In this document: positions 1 to 12,459 of the stretch, piece after piece
How the letters are laid out: every line of letters starts with the position of its first letter
Numbering within the stretch: the first letter of the stretch is position 1
Source: Acephala macrosclerotiorum
Taxonomy: Eukaryota; Ascomycota; Leotiomycetes; Helotiales; Mollisiaceae
Direction of reading: 5' to 3'
Assembly (NCBI GenBank): GCA_014904845.1
Contig: MU119202.1
Coordinates: 434,001 to 498,000, forward strand
Length of the DNA stretch: 64,000 nucleotides
Notes under the pieces: model-generated
The model's database searches: none
The model's input: only the letters and a program-made list of their open reading frames with translations
Told to the model about the DNA's origin: nothing
Position numbers and translations under genes: made by a program

Positions 1-3000
1 TCTTAGGAAACCTGCATGTTTTTATACCTGCGAGATTTAATTGTGGACATGACCCTTGCTCTGAAGAGTAAAAGCAGGCACCAGAGGGAGGTAGGTGAAT
101 TCAATGATAGTGCTGCGCATGCTGAGGTACCGAGGCGCTAGACCCTCCCAACTGCCGGAAGTATAAAAGCTCTTGATCCAACAGTTTGAGGCAGCCAAAT
201 ACGACAAAAATGTCTCTCCCAAAGCGAAATGCCGTTGCGTGATGCTAGGTTCAATGCCCAAGCAGAGCAGAGTTGCTGTGCCAGGTGAAAATGCCGGGAG
301 GCTTTGTCAAAGGATGGGAGGCACACAGAAGCCCGAGGCATCAAACAAATGCAAAAGCTATTGACAGTAAAAACACTCTTGATAAAAATAAACAATCAGA
401 CAACTGCATCAAGCTTCCATCTCTCGATGCGATACTCGCTAATAAGAATATGTAAAACTCGTGGCACTACAACCATCCATCCCAAACGACATATCATGGC
501 CTTGCCTTTCTTTCCAGTGATGATCTTTGGTCTAACAAAAGTAAGGTAGACTTTATACACCTCTCCAAACATAGATACAGGAGCTCAGTTAGAATCAAAC
601 CTCCAGGCTGGGGCAGGAATTGACTCAGACATAGACATTTCCGCAGCATTGTATAGAACTTCAGGCAAAGCTGAAGCCTCAAGGAAAGAAAGTGAATACA
701 TAGCCTTCCCCCTCAGACTCGACCAACTCCACCTCACCAGACTGGGCTGCAAAGCAAGTATAGGTCAGGGTATAACAGCTTTCTCACCACTTCTCCAGTC
801 TAGGAACACATCGATTCCTTTTCTTCGTACAAGCTCGCTAACTATGGTTTCATCTCGCCACCTAAAATCGAAGATAACCAAGGAATATACGTTTCAACCA
901 CTAGCCCAGTACCATGTCACAAGCTCTTGGGAACATTAATCCAAGAAAGTAGAAAAAAGACGTTTAAAGATGTGTGAAAATACCAAGAAAGCTAAATAAC
1001 AGCAAAAGAGAACTTGACAGCCAAAAAAATATATCCATGTAATAATAGGAATCGGGATCAAAGTATAGCCAAAGAACTCAAAGAATGCGAAGAATTTAGT
1101 ATGCAAGCAGAATTGCAAGACCATCTCACAACCCCAAAGCAGATCATCTAAAATTTAAAAGCAAGAAGTCAAACTGTCCTGGATTTAGAATCGGTAGATA
1201 CAGCTTTGTAGGAAGGAGATCGAGTTTCTTATATACTTGTAAACACTAGAGAATACATCAATTCTCTATTCCAAACGCCCCAGCTCGTTGAAGCATGGGG
1301 ATGTGAAGTTGATTAAACGCGACTTGTAGACTCCTCATGTGACTTGAGCAATGCTTCTGTAAAAGATTTTTCTCGAATAGAGGCTGGAACGCAAACCAAA
1401 TGTCTACAAACAGTTTGCGACTAAGTCCCTCGTGAGAGAGTATTGGCTTTTGTTTAGAATATCAGAAATCTTGAAGTTTGAAGATGCGCGCTTGGCTTGC
1501 TTACATTGACTCTGGTTATGGGGACGAGCAAAATTGCTATTCTGGCTTGGAGTTTGAGATTATTCGTGATTACAAAAGGTTGAAAAAGATAGGAAGGTGA
1601 CGACGAATTTTTGAAGAAGGTATAGTTGAGGACCTGGATGAGAGAACGGAAGTACGGGTATGATTTGCATTGCTTAGAGACTTGGTCGCACCATGAGATG
1701 TAGAATCGAAGAATGGTTCATGTGAAGAGACTATACTAGATAGCTCTGGGGCTTCAAAAATGCGGCTGTTGAAAGTGCCGAATATGCAGTTGGAGACGTT
1801 GAAGAGAAGAGTTGTGATTTTTATACCCCGCATCAGCTAGAGATCTGACTAAAAATCACGATGTGCAACAGTACTAGCAGTTGCACGTAGTCGATTCCAC
1901 TATTTCGACTATCAGCCGCTAGCCTGAATACCACCTCATTCACTAGATCGAGTCCGAGTCTTGAAGTCTTGTTGTTCGAGTAACAAGTTCATGGTGGGAC
2001 CTTGCTCCTCCGGGACGCGGGAGTCTGAGCTCTTGCGCTAGCATGTCCAAGCAGTGGTGGGAGAATGAAGCTGGAGATGTGAACAGGTGATGGGGAGAAC
2101 GAGGATAATGGAGAACAGGTGCTAGGCAGTCAGCGCTACTTGCGGGGCATTAGTAATTCAGACGAAATTGGAGAGGAGAAGCTGTTGGAACAGCTGATGT
2201 ATTTCAAGAATGCAGCGGCTCGCCAGGAAGTAGAGCAGAGACACTACTCAACTCAATTTGCGAATTGCATGGTGATAGCTCCTATTCTTGACAGAATTAT
2301 GGTGATCTTCTGGATCGTTGTATGGACGTTTGAGGGAACTAGACGGATCACGACATTGTCGCTGTCAAAAGCATCTACGCGTCTAGCGGAGGTATCTCCG
2401 TAGCCGAGGAGTGGTATCTTGCGAAGGTCCAATGGTTGCCATGCCACCAACATAGCAGCATTCTGAGTTCATAGGTTCAGAAGCCGTTGTGAAGACATGA
2501 GATTGCAAGGTTGCGGGTAAACAGCGCAAGCAAGTAGAAAAGGGGGAAGCAGGTGATTACTATCCGCAAAAAGAAAAGAGTGAGAAGAATGGAGTTGCGA
2601 TAAGGTACAAACAAGCTTGGTGCAGAACTCTATCAAGATAGAGCTGTCCAGAAGCCTCGGCTTTTGATCTCATGAACCACTCAGAGTAGTCAAGCTAGCC
2701 CTCGCGGATATTTGCAGCAGAGCTGACCCGGACAGTGGTTCGAGATTCAGCGGCCGACTTGCCGTTGGAAGTAAGACGTACAGATGTACTTCTTACTGGC
2801 CTGATCTCTGTAAGGCATGTGTATGGACAATGTTTCGAAAGTCCAGAAGCCACAGGCGGTTACTCCAATCTGACCCGATGTTGGGGAAATCATACCACTC
2901 TTTTCCAGATCCCAAATCCGGGGAGTACTTTGGAACTCGATAATTTCTGGGTCCAAAGATATACCAGAGAGTCGTCAAGAGAAAGTTTATGCTCGTCAGG

Positions 3001-5229
3001 CTGGAGAAAAATTCTTCCATGACCTTAATTTTTCTCGTCAATCCCATACAGGTACTGTGACGATGTGCGCAAGTTTCCCGGGAGAGGAAGACAGCCTCGT
3101 GCCACCGCATTGGGTAAATCCACATCAGGCTCGCTCGTTCGGTAGTGCAACCTTGCATGGGACCATTTCGGCTTTGATGTTGTGTGGGCTGTAGTGGGTT
3201 CCAGGGGTCCTGGGGTGTTGTGAGAAAAAATATTTTGAGATCAGGGTCCTCCTCTGATGGAGAAGAAAACAACTGATATCTGGTAGCGACACCGCGTCGA
3301 TTTAGCTAGATGAGCGATGTACCACGAGCCGTGGAAAGTACGTATCTTCGAGGTCTGAGCTGAATAAGTGATTGTGATAACTAATGGAAATTGCTTCTTA
3401 CCGCTATTCTGTATCGCGGTTCTAGCCGTCGAGATGGGATTGTTGCGACGACTGCATTTGCCCCGTTTGCACGCCGACTATGCAGGCTGCGTCTGATTAT
3501 GCAGGCAGATAGATTATTGAAGCATTGCGTCCACTCATGCTGTGGTGTTGATTGGCGATGCGGGGGATTCTGCCCTTGTGCACGAGGGCGGTGTGAGCTC
3601 ACCCAGTCAACCTGGACAGTATTTTGAGATGACATCTAGGTGCCTCTCTTGATCGGTTATTCGATGCATCCTTAGATTCCTTATGCAAGCAAGCCTAATG
3701 CAGGCTGCACGTCTACCTTGGTGCGAGCTGCACGAAGATGTGAGCTGACAGCTCCTTGACCAGACAGGGCAAGCAAGCAAAAACCACCTCGATTTTATTT
3801 TTCAGGAGGTGAGGCTGCAAGCAAACGGAAGTTGCGGAGTGTCAAGGCCGTACTACCACGGAGGGTTTTGGGGGGTTCGCCCGAAGCAGATGCGACTGTG
3901 CTTCATCATGACGGATGGTGTCTCGAGGCCAGGGGGTGGGTTTGTGTGGCCTATCAAAGTGAAATGGAACGAGTCAGAGGCTCAAATCGGCGTCTGAGCG
4001 TTGAAGATCTCGAAGCTGGGTGTGAAGAGGGGGGCTTGACAAAGCTGTGCGCATCTATCGAGATGATGAAGGTTTGTAGGGTTCTGAGCATTACTCGCAC
4101 CTGCAAAACAAGATCTTTGAGGATAGGATGGGCTGGGCGTGCAGCCTTCTCGATGCATCGTATCGGGGAGCGCAACCAACGTCGCGATTCATGAATGGTT
4201 GCTCGGCAGAGCTTTGAAAGGCCGGGCGCACGAAGGAAAGGCTAACAAAGGCTAACAAAAATGCGACCATAGGGTTTTTAAGTTGAACCAGGTTGGTTGC
4301 GCGTGGCCAAATAAGGGCTAGGATGAAGCAGGGCAAGCTTCACGAACGATGTGGGACCGGGAGAAAGAACTGCTAGCCTGGGAACGGGCCCAAAAGTCCA
4401 AAAGGGGATGATGTCGTGGTTGACGTTATGGAAATTCACAAAGAGTGTGAAGAGAGTGAGAGGGAGGCGAGAGACGTAGGAGGAAAAGGGGTAACTGCGC
4501 CTATGGTTCAGAATCAGGATCGGATCAGGATTTCAAGACCGTTTGATGCACGACAGATACGAAGTACAGAAGTGACTTGCTTTTGAAAAATACTTTTTCT
4601 GGGGAACTTTCCCGAGGGTCTTTTCCGACGATGTTTCAACAACTGGTGGCTTGCCTGTGACACCGCCCAGGCACGAGCCCAACCATGATATCGATGGTAC
4701 GACGAACGAACCTGAAGAACGTTTGAATTATGTTCTGTACTCCAAGCCATAGCCTTATTATACAAGCACGGAACCTCTTCTGGAGCATGTCCATTGAACC
4801 TTGGGGACTTCAAACTTGGAATGCTATTGCTAATGAAGCAGAACTATTCGTCACATTGTCGTCACATTGTCGTCACATCGATATCGAAATAGCCTTTTAG
4901 AGGTTTCTTACTCCCCCTCCCTTGCTTCCTCTCCCAATCAGCTCGCAGATCCAGAGTCAACCATGGCCGCTCATGATAAAGCTCTATTCAAGCTCGAGCC
5001 TCGAGGGACGATGCAGCTGTGTGCATCCATGATTCCTTCTGAACAGCATCCGTCTTCTCTCATCCCCTAGGATACTGAACTTGAACTTGATCTTGATCGA
5101 AACAAATACATGCAGTACTTGCTTTCTCCTGCATACAAATAATTTAAGCTTCCTAATTGCAGCAGAGGCAATTTTCACTACTTGCTGGCCCCCTGAGCGA
5201 CCTAAATTAGGCCTGGATCTAACCTGGCT
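1..5229. other. Gene-poor stretch, no convincing gene
   Basis: I find no reading frame with a recognisable domain or a plausible exon chain here. The longest open frame is a 159-codon minus-strand one (3272 to 2793), with no motif I recognise. A short direct repeat (ATTGTCGTCAC, about three copies) lies at 4853-4880, and AAGGCTAACAA occurs twice at 4238-4260. The base composition is ordinary, without the extreme AT bias seen after 54 kb. Confidence 0.5.
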
Positions 5230-6027
5230 CTAGCAAAAGAACCCCTGTCTTCTGCCATCACTACGCCCAACACTGGCACTGGTCGTCTTTCCCGTTCTGT
5301 CGTCCATCTCTCTCCCTAAAATAATACCTGCAACTCGTTCCAAGTTCCTTCCAACCAAAAGCGTAAAGCGTAAAGCGTCCTCAGACCTTCCAACATCTCC
5401 AACATCACCATCTCACCTCCAACTTCCCCTCTCATCAACAACTGCTGCCCTACCGGCCCCGAAGCCCACCTCAAATCGACTTCACGCCTATCCCTCCTCG
5501 TTATACTCCGTCGTGCAGGCAACGACTTCAGCCAACAGCACCTTACTGCCGCAGATAAACAGGAATCCCGTCGTCGACGACCCTGTATCACGATCCCACC
5601 GTATTCCTACACTCTCCATTATTTCCACAGCTTCCTGAAATAGCGGTGTTGTGTCAGTGCATTGCTGCACTCCTTACCGCCTCCACCACCAAACGCCTCT
5701 GTTTGCAGGTCGGCCCCAGTCAGCGCTCTCAAGACTCACTGGACCGAATCCTGGACCTCCTCCCCAGCTCCCTGTGTCACCACCACGCCATCCTGCATTC
5801 TCAGCATTCCGAAGCACCTCCCTGCGACTAAGTGCGACCCAATAACAGCAGCCTGCAGGCAATTAACCCGTCGCTTCGAAAGATCAACGTGCAGGAACGC
5901 AACAATTCGACCCTTTCTCTAACTCTTCTGTCGCAAACATCGCACCCCCAAGCAACACACGATAATCGAGAATATTTCCGTCGCGACACCATCACCAGCC
6001 CTACACGACCCCTCGAACGCAGACTCC
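5230..6027 (+). promoter_or_regulatory. Probable promoter and long 5' leader of the GDS1-like gene
   Basis: This roughly 800-bp stretch is rich in C and T on the plus strand, as is common for leaders of filamentous-fungus regulatory genes, and runs directly into the start of the winged-helix gene. It contains several short upstream open frames (for example starting at 5646, 5651, 5662 and 5832). These are better read as leader uORFs than as genes. The transcription start cannot be placed from sequence alone. Confidence 0.4.
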
Positions 6028-7250
6028 ATGACGTCCTCAACGATGCCGTACAATACTCGTCGAAAGTCTTTGTCTTTGCCATCTCTAGGCATTCATCTAC
6101 CTGTCACTCATGCCTCACGAGCGGCCGCCCGACTCTCACCGCCTTCTGTTGGCCCAAATTCTGAGAATGCGCCCGCGGCGAAAAAATTAAAGCGATCGCA
6201 TGAAGAGTCGCCGTCAATGTCACCACCGCCAAAACCAGCGCCGGTCAAGTACGAACATACCCCACCACCGTCGCCTGAAGCCGAGAACGATGATCTAGAC
6301 GAAGATGTGAAGCCAAGGGAGATTGATTTGGAGGGAATCAACGATGATATCGTAGAAGCTGTTATAATTCAGTTACAGAAGACCGGTAACAGGCCTCATC
6401 TGGTGAAGGAACTGGCTGCGATTTTGTCGCAAAGCGTCAAGATAGTCGAACAGTAAGTCGTTCGCTCTGATTCCTATAGACAAGACTAACACTCTGTAGA
6501 TCTGCGAACCCAGCTGCGATAATTTCGTCCCGACTGTCTACATACTTAAAGCGACCATGGACAGCACTGGCGCCTTGTCCTGTCGCGAAGGAATTGGAGA
6601 CAGTACATCCGCGCCGGACATATTTTTATTTGACGACTTATAAACACCAGCCTATTCCCGATCCATCTACAAACACCCACTTTGTCTCGAGAGCTATCAT
6701 CTCACCCTCGATTTCGAGCGCGGCTTCCAGATCGGACGAGGCAGATGCGGAACGAAGAAGAGAACTCTCCCCGTCGCCAGAAGTCGACCTTTCATCTCCT
6801 GAGTTCGACGACGACGATATGGCTACTCCACCTACACCCACCGGCTCCTTTTCCGGACGAAAAGGACCTCTTCCGAGAAATAATCGAGCCTCATCGCCAC
6901 CCCTTGAGAAAGACGAAAAGGAGTTTACACAAACAGCAAGAGGCATGCAGAAGCGAAAGTTGAGTGGGGATGTGGAAATGGGTGGCGTCCCATCCGAAAT
7001 GGCCGACCATTCTACTAAAAATCTGGACAACGACTTGTTTGGCGAGGGCCGAAGTCTCGCTGTCCACAATTCAGCCGTCTTCATCAGCAGTCCGGCGATG
7101 AAACCAAGTTTTTCACTTAGCACCTTGAAGCGACCTTTCGAAGACTCGAGCGATATCTGGGGCCGTATCGAAGGTGCTATGGAATGGGATATGCGCAGTC
7201 CCGAGCACGTCGAGCTGGAAGAGCTCGATGGCATGTTCGATGACTTGTGA
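6028..7250 (+). CDS. GDS1-like winged-helix nuclear protein
   Basis: Two exons, 6028-6452 and 6500-7250, with a 47-bp intron (GTAAGT...TAG), give 391 aa. An in-frame ATG at 6043 opens a protein beginning MPYNTRRKSLSLPSLG, which resembles the usual N-terminus of fungal relatives and may be the true start. The splice joins EQ to SANPAAIISSRL, restoring the winged-helix core at about residues 107-195: TGNRPHLVKELA, then YLKRPWTALAPCPVAKELE, then HPRRTYFYLTTY. The rest is low-complexity, with an N-terminal Pro/Ser/acidic stretch, a central Ser/Pro-rich stretch and an acidic tail ending ELDGMFDDL. In yeast, Gds1 is a poorly defined nuclear protein linked to nutrient and mitochondrial phenotypes. 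A DNA-binding regulatory role is inferred from the fold. A long minus-strand frame over the second exon is a shadow. Confidence 0.85.
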
Positions 7251-8469
7251 GCGTAGCAGACACGATGATCACGACTTCACTTCGTTGTATTTGCTTTTAA
7301 TCTCGACTCTTATTTGCGCTGCCATCTTATCTCATCTCTCGAGCAACCATCGAGGATATCTATTTTACGTCTTTTCGTCTTGCTGTCTTTTTATCACATC
7401 ATATGGAGGGAAGAAATGTTTTCGTGTAAGATTTAGATGGGAAAGATAAAAGATCAAAAGTCAGCAAAGAGGCAAGATCAAAAGTAGATAAGATGGGTTG
7501 CATTTACCTTTGCGAATTTTGGGTGGTTATCGGATCTATTCTGGCGGGCCAACCGACTTGGTTGGCTCGCGGTTGTTGGGCGTTCAGGAGCGACATTGCT
7601 TGATTGCATTTGAATTGCTTTAGTCTTGTATATATACATGAGAGAGCAGCGATGCTGGTGTGAGCGCTGAATAGGCGCACGGGGCTACAAGATCATGAGT
7701 CGAGAGAGAGAATAAGAGAATTAAATAACATCTCCACCTACATCCCCTCTTCATCTGTTTTCCCCATCTCATTTCCATCACTGTTTTCTTACTTTCGCAT
7801 CTACCTTGCCTTCATATCGGTGTTGGGCAAGTACCTTGTCACCTATCGTCACATGCCCCCCCTATTCGGCTGGCATCGGGAAGTTTAGGGTTGCGACTGG
7901 GGTTCATATAATGTCTCACTCCATTTCAAGGCAGAAAATGAGACATAGCAAGACAAATATGTCGTATTTCACTTTCCCACTGTGCTTCCGTTACCCCTCG
8001 GTTTCCGTTCCGGTGGTTCCGATATGAGTCGCGATTTATAGAAGGGGGCCTTGACGTGTGCATGGGTTAGTGAGCTTCGTACATTTGCTTTAATATTTTC
8101 CGAATTTAGAGCTAGTACGAGTAGTTCAGGGAACTTGGTCATGTACGGATGGATGGTACGTTGTTCTATTTCTTTGCAAAGAGTTGGGACAATTTCCCAG
8201 TTCGAAAATATGGAACACGTGATGGTTACACGTGCTTCAAGTTTCTTGGCTGTTGGCGGAGGAAGCGAGGGAGGTAGGGTATAGTTAAGAGCATAGTTGT
8301 AAGGCAGCACCAATGAGCTTCTCCTCTCTTGCTATGCGGGCCATGGAGAGCTTTGCTGAAAAATGTGCATCGTGTGGTAATAGCGAAAAGTCCTTTGTTA
8401 TGATACTAAGGTATTTCTTCCTGGTTTTAGTTGAGGTAAACCTGCGAGGAACGCTTCGTTTGGTTCGTA

Positions 8470-10300
8470 GTAGTAGTATTTGTTGTCATTTTACATGCGT
8501 TGTCAACTTTCATCTTGTTGTCAAGTCTTATCTTCCTTTCGTATTTTCTTGATTCTATCAACATGTAAGGCACTGCCCTTCTAGCAGACATCTAAAATCT
8601 CTTCTCCACCAACCTGGCAAGTACCACGCCTGCCACATACCACAATCCATGGCGGAGGCCACCAACGGCTATCCGACCATCATCGATGATGACAGATCGA
8701 ACTCGCATAAGGACCATGGATTGGGAGGTGCGGGGATGTTTTATTGTCTGCTGCCTGGGCGAGGCTGTGGGGTCTGTGTTTGTGACTCAAATACGACAGC
8801 TAGAGAGAGGGCCGAGGCTGTTTGGTAAGTGGGATTGTGACTCGAATGGTGCGAGGCTGTGAGGTCGTATCAGGTGGCATGAAAGGAGAAGAGAGTGGTT
8901 GGAAGTTTGCTATTATCTTTTGTCGTTTTCTTTGATTTTGTTGTCAATTTCCACCTCCCCTTTCATCCCATCTTCACCTTCAAAAGCATCAAGGCCTACC
9001 CCTCAAGTGCCAAAAGTAAATAACTATTCATCAACCAGAAAATCTCAGATCTCAAGTAAACGATCAAGAGCTATATAAAGAAGTTCTAGGACTCGGACTT
9101 CCAGATCTCCTTGCCGGTTTGATGAGGATGATTGAGTATGGGAAGAGAGGTTGAGGGGTGGGGAGGTGCGTATTTATTGGTGGTGGGACGTGGGGTTATG
9201 GGGTTGGAAGTTTGATGGGCGAGGCCGGAGCCTGGGAGGGTTGTGAGTCGAATGGGGTGAGGCTGTGAGAGGCTGTGAGGTAGGATTGTGACTCGAACGG
9301 GAATATTTATAACGGACCATGGAAGCAGGCAAAGAAGCAACGCAAGTGGTGCAGCAGGTGCAGAGTCAATCCCATAAGGTGGACCTCGCCGGCTCAACTA
9401 TCCAATACAGGACCAAAGGTTCCACACACACACTACGATAATCCGTTGGATCAAGGATAATGATTAGAGATTGTTAGCCTGGAGGAGGGGTGGGTGTTTG
9501 TGTGTCAAGTTTTGATTTTAATTCGTTGTCAAGTTCTGAATTTACTTCGTTATCAACTCTTGGCTTGCTCTCGCTCCTGGCGAGTGGAGAAAGACGCATT
9601 TGTGAAAGCGGGGCGCAATAGACGTCTCTCATCCATGAGTTCAGCAGACAGAGATGTTGTACGATTAGACTTCTAGGAGGTAAACCCGGACCAGGATACT
9701 TCGTCAGTTCAATGAGGACGATGGCGGCATAAGGAAGAGGTATTAAAGGGCGAAGGGGGCTTTCATCGTCAACGAAATGGAAAGGGTGTGGGCCGTGACT
9801 CAGATAGAGGCGATGTTTTAGTGTGGGGTTTGTGGTTCGAATTCTCTGATGCGGGGCAGCAAGCGCTTCTCTTTTGGCTTGATTGAGAAAAGGCTACCAT
9901 AACTTTAACTTTGTTTCGTTTAGTTGTTATTATGTTCCGTTGTCAGGCTTTTCGCTTTCATCTTCTTTCTGAAATTTTTGAGTTTTTTAAGATGATGCGC
10001 ATCAGGTTTGGGACGTTTGGGAACGCCTTCTATTCTCTCCCCATCTAGTATCCTCATTCAACAGGACATCCTAAAAGATAGACCCTCCATCGGCGTCTTC
10101 CCATCGAGGTGCTGTATAAAGGAATGGATATGGTTGATGGACTGAGGGGTTCCGCAGGGGTATTTATCGTCAGCGAGAAGAACGAGGCTAGGAATTTTGG
10201 GAGTTGTGACTTGAATAGTTAACTTTGCACAGTGTTGACCGCAGCCTGCTGGACAAGGCTGTGAGTCTTACGGGTTGTGACTCGAATGAAACCGTTTGTG
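8470..10300. repeat. Degenerate tandem array of about 400-550 bp units
   Basis: Two kinds of landmark recur in the same order. The first is a T-rich GTTGTCAA-type stretch at about 8515, 8939, 9525 and 9937. The second is TGTGACTCGAAT or a close variant at about 8781/8836, 9241/9288, 9793 and 10204/10278. A weaker shared element between them, near 8682, 9121 and 9706, reads like GATGAGGATGAT. The spacings of the two landmark series agree roughly (424, 586, 412 against about 405-454, 504-553, 410). I infer four old copies of one unit. No open frame is conserved between copies. Confidence 0.4.
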
Positions 10301-12209
10301 CGGGAACTTCATTGACTCACCTTGCTGCCGTTTGCCTTTCTGGCTTTCCTTTGCTTCCTCTCTAGGTTATAAGCGCGAGCGCGAGTTTGACACTTGTAAA
10401 CCACACTCTCCCTGCCATTTTTGAGGGCAAGGATTTGATTTCCTGAGCCCAGACAGGTGAGGAACTGGAAGCTACGCATGTGACCATGGCTTCATTATTG
10501 GAAATTGAAAAATGATTGCGTGTTACGCAGAGTCTAATGACCAGTCATGAACTTTTCTTAGCAAAAGTCGTCTGATGGTTGTGGGTAATGACGCCTGTCA
10601 AGTTTTTATCTGTTGCGGAAGTTGGCTTTAAGATACGACAGGTTAGTTTGCTTTTTCAGACGACAAGAGTTCTTTGGCAATAGCACTTTTCGTGTTTGCG
10701 TCATTCACTTCTTCCCTGGTGCGAATTTTGGTATAGGCTGCAGTTGATAGTCTTCGTTTGCTCCAAAACTTGGGTGATCTTTGAAAATCCATTGTGGAGG
10801 GTGTTTCTCTGCATCGATCCACTGAACTCGGTGAACAAGGGATCTGAAGGCTCGAGGCTGAAGAAAGTCGACTGATTATTTAAATAATATTGCTGTAGCG
10901 TAGCTTCTTCTCACGTGAAGCTGGATTAAGCTTACTTGAATATTCTACAGTTTGTGTGGGTTTTCATCACTGTTTGATTACGGCACACAATGTCTCGAGT
11001 TCGAATCCGAACTTAGATGTAAACTATCGGGTTTGAATTGAAGTTTATGATGATGCCAAACCCCCTTTTCGGTCCTCGTTTCCTCGCTTAATACACAGGA
11101 CTAGCACCTCAACCGGAGCATATCTGGGGAACCAAATCCAGTACCAACACTGACCATCTCATAGCATTAACCATCCGTGTCAACTTCCTCTGGGTACGAG
11201 AATTGTTGGGATAAACTCATCGCTTGAGCGCCGAATCTCTAGAAAGGTCGTTGCAACTCGAATCGTGGCCAAAAGAAAGTTCCACAGCACTCGAGCTCAC
11301 AGGGCCTTCTGACACACCTAGTTGACTTTCTGACTGTCCATCCATGCTTCGTCGAAGTCATTAATTTGCTTCATAGCCCTCTTTAACCTCGTCTCCTTCG
11401 TCGCGGTTTCTGGTGGAAATGCGCCAGAAGCTCCAGAAAAACGCTCCGTTGCAGTTGCTTCTGCTTGTAGATACCGTTGTAGCATGGGTGATGGGTACTC
11501 GGCGTGTTTCCTAATATCTAATGTTAATCTTGGAGCGTACAAAATTTTTGATAATGAGGTTTATATACTCTCTGTTTTGCCCTGGTACTTGAGGGCGTGA
11601 AGGCAGCGAAGTAGGCATCCTTGGCTGCTTGTATTGAGCAAGATTTGATTTGCAGAGTTTTATAAGAGCAGGTTTTGAACGTGTCCGGGGACTAGAAAAG
11701 AGCAGGTTCGTCTCAAAATGGGTGGTGAGGAAGGCTCATTGTGGTTGTCACCGAGGTCGATTGTCTTCTCTTATACATGATTCTCATGAATGAATCCTGC
11801 TTCGACACTTGGAAGTGTGATGTTTCAAGATGGCACGGTTTTGGATAATTTGCCATTTTCTGTCTGAGCATCGTGGTTTCTGCTGATGGGTTCTTATTCT
11901 GGAAGGGGAATGGTCCAATTCATGAGATTTTGTACCAAAATCTGGACTCTAGGAATAGCTGGGATAGTTGGCTGAGACGAAGCCATGGCTCTAGAAGCTC
12001 GACCACGGCCAAACCATGAGCCATTTAGTCAGCGAATAGGGATCAAGTAGACAACCTTGAACTCTCACGCAGATACACAGCCAATCGCGACGCTACATTC
12101 GCGAGGCTTCCCGCGGGATATGCACTTGCTGCTAAAACTGAACCAAAGGTTGTGATTCGGCTGGAATACGCAGGGGCTGCCCAACCGAAAGCATACCTGC
12201 AGTGACGGA

Positions 12210-12299
12210 ACCTGACAAAATCTGGCGACAAAACCGGGGCGCAGCAGGCGACAAAACCAGGGGACAAAACTCGGTGACAGAATCTGGCGACGAAATCCC
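12210..12299. repeat. 14-bp minisatellite, about six degenerate copies
   Basis: Short units of the form GGCGACAAAACC are repeated about six times, with small changes (CTGACAAAATC, GGCGACAAAACC twice, GGGGACAAAACT, GGTGACAGAATC, GGCGACGAAATC). They lie about 160 bp upstream of the Clr5-ankyrin start codon. Confidence 0.6.
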
Positions 12300-12459
12300 A
12301 ACCCATCGCCGGTAGCGAGGCTGCTGAGTTAACTGCCTTGTTGAGACGTTCTCAGCCCTCACGAGTTCGAAAGAGACTATCCCTCTCTGCGTATCTCCAA
12401 GAAATGTAGATACTTCGCCAATTGATCAATTCACTGACGACTTCTTCAAATGTCCCACC

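Larger units (their letters stand above)
7251..12459. other. Gene-poor stretch with degenerate repeats
   Basis: No gene is supported in these 5.2 kb. Open frames are short and without motifs; the longest is about 114 codons (minus, 8313 to 7969), and a 74-codon minus frame at 11542-11318 (MYAPRLTLDIRKHAEYPS...) has no recognised family. The structure I do see is a run of diverged units from about 8470 to 10300 and a 14-bp minisatellite at 12210-12299, both listed separately. Confidence 0.55.

Noticed and set aside
2793..3272. 159-codon minus-strand open frame
   Set aside because: No domain, no signal peptide and no exon partners, and it overlaps other open frames. The length is possible by chance in 6 kb of ordinary composition.
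6638..7234. 198-codon minus-strand frame opposite the GDS1-like gene
   Set aside because: It is the antisense shadow of a Ser/Pro-rich coding exon; the sense strand carries the conserved winged helix.
10990..11035. GAGTTCGAATCCGAAC resembling a tRNA T-arm
   Set aside because: It is a simple hairpin (GTTCG-AATC-CGAAC) and no acceptor stem, D-arm or anticodon arm can be built around it.
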